From Burkholderiales bacterium (lineage in GTDB: Bacteria; Pseudomonadota; Gammaproteobacteria; Burkholderiales; Burkholderiaceae_D): a stretch of DNA of 62,106 nt. The number at the start of each line of letters is the position of its first letter. Position 1 is the first letter of the stretch. This document shows, in pieces, positions 56,820 through 62,106 of this stretch. The stretch lies in NCBI GenBank assembly GCA_016177875.1, contig JACOUL010000016.1, positions 1 through 62,106 on the forward strand, read 5' to 3'. Made by a program: the position numbers and the translations under genes. A model generated the notes under the pieces. The model ran no database searches and was not told the DNA's origin. It saw only the letters and a program-made list of their open reading frames with translations.

Positions 56820-58911
56820 TATATCGGGTAATCGGTATGGTCTTCGCATTGGGCAAGGTCATCAAGCCATTGCGCGAGTCGTAGAAATCGATCCGCAAGC
56901 TTCCAACGGCTGGATTGACGACATTGGCTGATTTATATGAACCCGTCAGCGTCTGGCCATTGCCGTATTGCTGCCAAACGCCGACATACGTAGAAGCATT
57001 TGTCATTTGCGTGGGGCCGGAGGCATACCAAATCGGATTGCCTGAATTGTCGTACATGAAGCCGGCAATGAACATCGAATTATTTTGGATTTCCAGCGAA
57101 AATCCTCGTCCCCCTTCTGCAGGATTCCACCACCAACCCGGTTCCGGCGTACCTGCCGGCGGCGTCGCGCTGGCACCGCCCGAGACAATGTCATAACGCT
57201 GGATCGGAATCGTACCGCCCGGCCAAGTTAGGGTGCCGTGACTGGGATCGGAGAAAGTAATGGTGAGATTGCCTTGGCTTGCGCCGACTTGCGTAGCAGG
57301 CTGAAAATTTCCGGTAAGCGTTTGGCCATTGATATATTTAAGCAGGGTACCTTGGTAGACGCTGCTGCTGGCCATCGTGGTCGGACCCGACACATACCAC
57401 GTCGCACGGCCATCGGATTCGTAAAGATAGCCGGCAAAGAAAAGCTTGTCGCCAAACAGTTCCAACGCGAACCCCCGTCCGCCTTCGGCAGGGTTCCACC
57501 ACCATCCGCTTTGCGGCATGAAGCTGGGACTCAGATATTTGCCGATGCTCGGATAGGCAAGATCGAAGCGCGAATAATAATCCTTGCCCGAAGGGTTAGC
57601 GCAAGAGGACGAACCGGCGTACAGGCCGCCGCGCAAATAGTATGAACCGTTATTAAGCGTGAACAAACCGGAACCGCTGCTACCGCCTTCGGTTACCCCT
57701 TGTGACCACGTCACGGGAATGAAACTGCCATGTCCGTTCACTTGCGTGAATGCCGTGGAGTTTGAACCGGAACTGACTTTCTTTATGTCGCCGTCGGGGT
57801 GGTGAATGCCGGTAATATTCGATGCAGTAACGGTGTTTGCATCCCAACCGGCGCGCGAAACGCTATTCGGCGATGCATCCTTAAGCAGCAAAAATGAAAG
57901 GTCGTTCGCGGAGTTCGCGTACAACAACGTAGCGCCTCTGGATAGCTGGGTGTAATTGGCATTGATATTCGAACCGCCGCAGGAAGTCGCCTCATAAAAC
58001 CAGTAGGTGTTCAAGCTACTCGCTACAGTTTGGTTTTCGATGCAATGGTAAGCCGTGAAGAAGAACGGCGCCTTCGACGTACTGTTCAAGAGCGTACCGG
58101 TGCACACGTAAGAGGCGCCATTGGTCTCCGTGTACAGCATACGGGCAACGCTGCTTGAGGCTTGCAGAAACTGCGGCGTCTGGTTCGAATAACACGCCAC
58201 ATCCACTTCACAATATTCAGCCGCTTTTTCTTGCACCGTCACACGCGCGTTTTTTGCAGGAGACGTGACGAGATGCGACAAGCGCGGAAAATCGATCGCC
58301 AGCTCGTCCGGCGCCACGCCCTTAGGCAAGTAGATTTCCATGGCAATGGCGTCGCCCTCCACCACGGGCGACCAATATACGTCTGCACCGCCACGGCTCA
58401 AATCCGCTACCGAAATAGGCCCGAAGATTCGCGCCGTATTGGCGGAACCATAGAATCGCAATTCAACGCCCAGAGGCATCTTGCTGATCGCCAAACCTAA
58501 ACGCAGCGCCTCTGCACCGCTCGATTTGATACTGAAATTGGCGGCCTGTCCGCCTTCGACCAAGGGTGTCCAAACCAAACGCAAAGGATGCAAGTCTTGC
58601 CGCGTTGCGGGAAGTTCGCGGCCCAATCCGAGCTGAGTTTGCCTGCTGCCGCTTTTACTGTTTTTCCGCTTCACTGCATCGATGTCGGCAATCGCCGGCG
58701 CCGGCAATTCCAGCCGGGAAGCCACCGTAGATTTTGTCGGCGCAAGCTTCAGCGATGGCTGAACCGCTGCCTTGAGCGGAATCGATACCGTCGCAGGAGC
58801 GGTCGGCATCGAAAGCGTTTTTTCAGCCCCCGCAGCGTTTACTTCACCTGCGCACAACCATGCCGAAAAAAAACTGAGGGTTAGCAGGGAAACAATTTTG
58901 TCTTGCTGCAT
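56812..58911 (-). CDS. secreted trypsin-like serine endopeptidase with two WWW repeats
   Basis: A 699-residue exported protease. A signal peptide (KIVSLLTLSFFSAWLCAG, cleavage near NAA) and a propeptide-like region of about 200 residues precede a chymotrypsin-fold domain (about 230-465). The likely triad is H289 (TAYHCIE), D337 (NDLSFLLL) and S412 (GGSSGSG), with several Cys for disulfides, resembling lysyl-endopeptidase-type enzymes. Two related modules follow, starting at about residues 469 and 592, each opening with GWWWNPAEGGRGF and containing an FxAGxxY and ATWYxSGP-type core; they probably bind a surface or polymer. Specificity is unknown. Confidence 0.85.
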   Translation of the reverse strand: MQQDKIVSLLTLSFFSAWLCAGEVNAAGAEKTLSMPTAPATVSIPLKAAVQPSLKLAPTKSTVASRLELPAPAIADIDAVKRKNSKSGSRQTQLGLGRELPATRQDLHPLRLVWTPLVEGGQAANFSIKSSGAEALRLGLAISKMPLGVELRFYGSANTARIFGPISVADLSRGGADVYWSPVVEGDAIAMEIYLPKGVAPDELAIDFPRLSHLVTSPAKNARVTVQEKAAEYCEVDVACYSNQTPQFLQASSSVARMLYTETNGASYVCTGTLLNSTSKAPFFFTAYHCIENQTVASSLNTYWFYEATSCGGSNINANYTQLSRGATLLYANSANDLSFLLLKDASPNSVSRAGWDANTVTASNITGIHHPDGDIKKVSSGSNSTAFTQVNGHGSFIPVTWSQGVTEGGSSGSGLFTLNNGSYYLRGGLYAGSSSCANPSGKDYYSRFDLAYPSIGKYLSPSFMPQSGWWWNPAEGGRGFALELFGDKLFFAGYLYESDGRATWYVSGPTTMASSSVYQGTLLKYINGQTLTGNFQPATQVGASQGNLTITFSDPSHGTLTWPGGTIPIQRYDIVSGGASATPPAGTPEPGWWWNPAEGGRGFSLEIQNNSMFIAGFMYDNSGNPIWYASGPTQMTNASTYVGVWQQYGNGQTLTGSYKSANVVNPAVGSLRIDFYDSRNGLMTLPNAKTIPITRYTW

Positions 58912-59134
58912 TAATTTTCTCGAAAACCAATTCTATAAGTTACTGATAATAAATAATTTCTTCCGCAAGTCAACATTGCTTAAGCACAGTAACAATTTAA
59001 TTGGCAAGCATAGGCTTTCCCTTGGACATTATCAGGAGGAGACAGGGACATTCGGCTACAATCTCGTTGCTTTAACGCGATGAACAAATCGCATTTTCTT
59101 TTCTTGAGATTTTTGCCACATTAGCTGCTCGTGA

Positions 59135-59953
59135 ATGGTCACCTACCCTATTTCGCCGTTTAGCCTCGTCAAGGCGCTTTGGCAACATCGGCGATTGATT
59201 GCGGATTTAGCCCAACGCGACGCGCTCGGCCGCTATAAAGGCTCGGCATTGGGCGTGTTTTGGTCTTTGCTCACGCCGATTTTTATGTTGACAGTTTATA
59301 CGTTTGTATTCAGTGAGATTTTTAAGTCGCGCTGGCCGGGCCAGAGCGCCTCCAAGTCGGATTTCGCAATCGTATTATTCGCCGGCCTCATCATGTTTAA
59401 CCTCTTCGCCGAGATGATCACCCGTGCGCCTAGCCTTGTGATCGGCAATACCAATTTCGTCAAGAAAATCATTTTCCCGCTTGAGATTTTGTCCTGCGTG
59501 AATCTGGTTTCTGCAGCGGTCCATTTGAGCATCAGCGTATTGGTTTTGCTGGTGTTTCAATTCGTCATTAGCGGTAACTTGCCACCGACCATACTTCTGC
59601 TTCCATTCGTATTATTACCGCTCGCCTTGTTTTGCCTCGGCATTAGCTGGTTCTTGTCCGCGCTGGGTGTCTACCTGCGTGATGTCGGCCAAACCATCGG
59701 CATCCTGGTCACCGGCTTGATGTTTTTGTCGCCGATTTTTTTCCCGCTTTCCGCCATTCCGAGTCATTGGGTATTTTTCGCCAAGCTCAATCCCCTTGTC
59801 TTTCCGATCGAACAAGCGCGCAACGTCATCGTATGGGGCAATCTTCCTCCTGTCGGCGAATGGCTGATCTACACTACCTGCGCAGCGCTGATCGCGTGGA
59901 TCGGCTTTGTCTTCTTCCAAAAAACCCGGAGAGGATTCGCCGATGTCCTCTGA
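59135..59953 (+). CDS. wzm: polysaccharide ABC exporter permease (Wzm-type)
   Basis: A 272-residue ABC-2 permease with six predicted membrane helices and the family N-terminus (LIADLAQRDALGRYKGSALG, FWSLLTPIFMLTVYTFVF). It would carry lipid-linked O-antigen or a related glycan to the periplasm. The ribosome binding site is weak. The 3' end overlaps the ATPase gene by 11 bases. Preceded by a 223-base gap shared with the divergent protease gene in which no clear promoter pair was identified. Confidence 0.92.
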   Translation: MVTYPISPFSLVKALWQHRRLIADLAQRDALGRYKGSALGVFWSLLTPIFMLTVYTFVFSEIFKSRWPGQSASKSDFAIVLFAGLIMFNLFAEMITRAPSLVIGNTNFVKKIIFPLEILSCVNLVSAAVHLSISVLVLLVFQFVISGNLPPTILLLPFVLLPLALFCLGISWFLSALGVYLRDVGQTIGILVTGLMFLSPIFFPLSAIPSHWVFFAKLNPLVFPIEQARNVIVWGNLPPVGEWLIYTTCAALIAWIGFVFFQKTRRGFADVL

Positions 59954-61364
59954 GATCGCGATTCGCGCGCGCCACGTCAGCAAGTGCTTTCAAACCTATG
60001 AAAGGCCAAAAGATAGGCTAATCCAAGGTTTGTACCTGCTTGCCGCGCGCCTTGCTCCGCCTTGGAGCGAACGCTTGCGCCAACGCGCCGCTGCACGCGC
60101 CAAACAGTACTGGGCCTTGCACGACATTAGCTTCGAGCTGAAAAAAGGCGAGACGCTCGGCATTATCGGCCGCAACGGTTCCGGCAAAAGTACGCTGCTA
60201 CAAATCCTGTGCGGGACCTTGAATCCTACGCAAGGTGAAATCGAAGTCCACGGACGCGTCGCCGCTTTGCTCGAACTAGGCTCCGGCTTCAACACGGAAT
60301 ATACGGGCCGGGAAAATGTCTACTTGAACGGCCAATTGCTTGGGTTAAGTAAAAAGGAAATCGACCAGCGCCTGGAATCCATCATCGCATTTGCCGATAT
60401 CGGCGACTTTATCGACCAACCAGTCAAGATTTATTCGAGCGGCATGTTCGTGCGTTTGGCGTTTGCCGTCATCGCCCACGTCGATGCGGACATTCTCGTC
60501 ATCGATGAAGCGCTGGCGGTAGGCGACGCATTCTTCACACAGAAATGCATGCGCTTTCTGCGCAGCTTCATGGAAAAAGGCACGATTCTATTCGTCAGCC
60601 ACGACAGCGGCGCGGTGAAGAACTTATGTAAGCATGCGCTGTGGCTGGAGAAAGGCCATATGCAGCAAATCGGTTCGGCAAAAGACGTCACCGAGAGCTA
60701 TCTGCAGGCCTATTACGAATCGATGCGCGGCACGAATGCCTCGACCCGCATGCGCGCGGCCGTCGCTCCCAAACCGATAGCGGATAAAGACCGCAAAGAC
60801 AGCCGCTTGGATTGGATTAAGCGCAGCAATTTGCGTAACGATATTCAAATTTTTGAATTTGACCCGAACGCGAAAGATTTCGGCACCAAAGAGTCGGAAA
60901 TCACTTCGGTGGAATTCCTCGACGAGGCGGGTGCCCCTCTCGCATGGATCGTCGGCGGTGAAGCGGTCAGCCTGAGAATTCAAACATTCGCGCATCACGA
61001 CATTGATTCGCCCATCGTCGGCTTTTACATCAAAGACAGGCTAGGTCAAGTGCTGTTCGGCGATAATACGTATCTGACTTATTGCGAAGAACCGCTATAC
61101 GCTGGCGCAGGCACAACGCTCACGGCAGAATTCTGCTTCATCATGCCTATCCTGCCGAAAGGTGAATATTCCGTGTGCGCGGCAATCGCTTCCGGCACGC
61201 CGGAAGCGCATAGGCAGCTGCAGTGGATTCATGATGCGATGATCCTCAAATCGGAAACCTCGCACATCGCCACCGGCCTAGTCGGCGTGCCCATGCAAAA
61301 AATCGAAATCACCACATCGATCCACTATTCCGCAAACGAAACAGAAGAAGCCTCAGCAAAATAA
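59943..61364 (+). CDS. wzt: polysaccharide ABC exporter ATPase with carbohydrate-binding domain (Wzt-type)
   Basis: A 473-residue ATPase. It has Walker A GRNGSGKSTLLQ, the family-typical TGRENVYLNGQLLGLSKKE, signature YSSGMFVRLAFA and Walker B DILVIDEALAVGD. Beyond residue 290 lies a linker and a C-terminal immunoglobulin-like domain (ITSVEFLDEAGAPLAWIVGG, VGFYIKDRLGQVLFG) that in Wzt proteins recognises the capped end of the O-antigen. The ATG at 59943 overlaps the permease end. Presence of this domain suggests that chains are end-modified, for example by one of the adjacent methyltransferases. Confidence 0.94.
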   Translation: MSSEIAIRARHVSKCFQTYERPKDRLIQGLYLLAARLAPPWSERLRQRAAARAKQYWALHDISFELKKGETLGIIGRNGSGKSTLLQILCGTLNPTQGEIEVHGRVAALLELGSGFNTEYTGRENVYLNGQLLGLSKKEIDQRLESIIAFADIGDFIDQPVKIYSSGMFVRLAFAVIAHVDADILVIDEALAVGDAFFTQKCMRFLRSFMEKGTILFVSHDSGAVKNLCKHALWLEKGHMQQIGSAKDVTESYLQAYYESMRGTNASTRMRAAVAPKPIADKDRKDSRLDWIKRSNLRNDIQIFEFDPNAKDFGTKESEITSVEFLDEAGAPLAWIVGGEAVSLRIQTFAHHDIDSPIVGFYIKDRLGQVLFGDNTYLTYCEEPLYAGAGTTLTAEFCFIMPILPKGEYSVCAAIASGTPEAHRQLQWIHDAMILKSETSHIATGLVGVPMQKIEITTSIHYSANETEEASAK

Positions 61365-61365
61365 T

Positions 61366-61968
61366 ATGCACTCAAGCTCAATGGATAAAATGCGGGCGTT
61401 CCGCGATAAATACCTGGCGCCCAAACAAAACGAAGCATTGCGCATCATCGATATCGGCGCGCAGGAAGTTCACGAGAACGGCAGCTACAAACCTTTATTC
61501 AAAGACTTCACGAACTGGAAGTACCAGGGGGTCGACATGGTCGCGGGCAATAACGTCGACATCGTTTTGCAAGACCCGTATGACTGGAAGCAGATTGATT
61601 CCAACTCCGTCGATGTCGTGATCTCCGGCCAGGCGTTTGAACACATCGAATTTTTCTGGATCACCATGCTGGAAGTCGCGCGCGTGCTGCGCCCGGGCGG
61701 CATCTGCTGCATCATCGCCCCCTCGGGAGGTTACGAACACCGCTACCCGGTCGATTGCTGGCGCTTTTACCCGGACGGCTTCACCGCATTGGCGAAATAC
61801 GCCAGACTCGACCCAGTGGAAGTTTATACGCAGTGGGAAGACTTAAGCGCTTACGATCCCGGCACCAATTGCTGGCACGACAGCGTCTTGATTGCGAAGA
61901 AAAATCACACCTCCGGCTGGCGCGATTGCTTAAGAAGATATTTGATTCAATTGAGCCGCTCGCTGTAA
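61366..61968 (+). CDS. SAM-dependent methyltransferase next to the exporter
   Basis: A 200-residue class I methyltransferase. IIDIGAQEVHENGSYK is the SAM loop (with Ala-Gln replacing the usual G-C-G), VDVVISGQAFEHIEFFW supplies the later acidic motif and VLRPGGICCIIAPSGG follows. It starts one base after the wzt stop. Because the Wzt protein has a terminus-recognition domain, this is a candidate chain-terminating methyltransferase; that link is inferred. Confidence 0.78.
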   Translation: MHSSSMDKMRAFRDKYLAPKQNEALRIIDIGAQEVHENGSYKPLFKDFTNWKYQGVDMVAGNNVDIVLQDPYDWKQIDSNSVDVVISGQAFEHIEFFWITMLEVARVLRPGGICCIIAPSGGYEHRYPVDCWRFYPDGFTALAKYARLDPVEVYTQWEDLSAYDPGTNCWHDSVLIAKKNHTSGWRDCLRRYLIQLSRSL

Positions 61969-62024
61969 GAACCTGATCAATATCTTCCAGTCAAAGGTAT
62001 TTAGCAGTTTTACCGGGAAGAGAA

Positions 62025-62106
62025 ATGAACAGGAAGCACTATCCGAGCGACATCGACCGAGAGCAGTTCGAGCAGATTCGGGGCATGCTGGAAGGCGCCC
62101 GTCACA
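62025..62106 (+). mobile_element. IS5-type transposase, N-terminal fragment cut by window edge
   Basis: An open frame beginning MNRKHYPSDIDREQFEQI runs off the window after 27 codons. This start resembles the N-terminal segment of IS5-family DDE transposases (the RKxYPSD...EQ pattern). The left inverted repeat should lie between the methyltransferase stop and this ATG (about 61970-62020), but it cannot be identified without the other end. Confidence 0.7.

Overview
This window looks like chromosomal DNA of a betaproteobacterium (Burkholderiales, probably Oxalobacteraceae-like). The inference rests on the housekeeping order yebC-purD-hemF-nadD-rsfS-rlmH-maf-rng, an LPS-core region with hldE1/hldD/waaF/msbA next to it, moderately high G+C and proteobacterial ribosome binding sites. 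No database search was possible; all family names come from reading motifs.

Layout. (1) 1-5.5 kb: a Coq7-type hydroxylase, a metallo-beta-lactamase-fold hydrolase paired with a CRP-like regulator (with a perfect CRP-type palindrome upstream), a 2-oxoglutarate/Fe(II) oxygenase fused to a seven-bladed WD40 propeller and divergent from a TetR regulator (two near-identical palindromic operators lie between them), and an HD-domain hydrolase. (2) 5.5-20.7 kb: the most interesting part, a two-sided NAD/ADP-ribose cluster. A nine-gene leftward operon holds pncA, pncB, nadE, nadM-Nudix, an ADP-ribosylglycohydrolase, a radical SAM protein, a methyltransferase-nucleotidyltransferase fusion, a macro-domain protein and a three-domain protein (degenerate isochorismatase, APH-type kinase, dual-specificity phosphatase). 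Divergently, nrtR is followed by a zinc-ribbon pseudokinase, a VWA protein and a divergent PurA homologue. NrtR-like sites with a TAGTATA core lie in the shared intergenic region. (3) 20.7-30.2 kb: a parvulin-type isomerase, a CHASE-domain histidine kinase and LuxR-type response regulator, tRNA-Thr(CGU) with a terminator, fbp, pepN, a DUF4136-like lipoprotein, a previously uncalled 47-aa membrane protein and a quinone oxidoreductase. (4) 30.4-37.2 kb: a dense housekeeping run from yebC to rng with overlapping start and stop codons. (5) 37.2-62 kb: envelope polysaccharide genes (heptose synthesis, heptosyltransferases, at least five other glycosyltransferases, manC, msbA, a Wzm/Wzt exporter and methyltransferases). 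They are interrupted by dnaE, trhO and a secreted trypsin-like protease with two C-terminal WWW-repeats. The right edge enters an IS5-type transposase.

How it may work together. PncA, PncB and NadE, with NadM or the NadD encoded at 33.4 kb, rebuild NAD from nicotinamide. The Nudix, macro and ADP-ribosylglycohydrolase activities would recycle or remove ADP-ribose. The NrtR family is known to sense ADP-ribose-type signals and repress NAD salvage. The methyltransferase-nucleotidyltransferase, radical SAM protein, kinase/phosphatase fusion, pseudokinase, VWA and PurA-like proteins suggest that salvage is coupled to an uncharacterised nucleotide or macromolecule modification and repair pathway. 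That coupling is inference from gene order; individual enzyme families are assigned from visible motifs.
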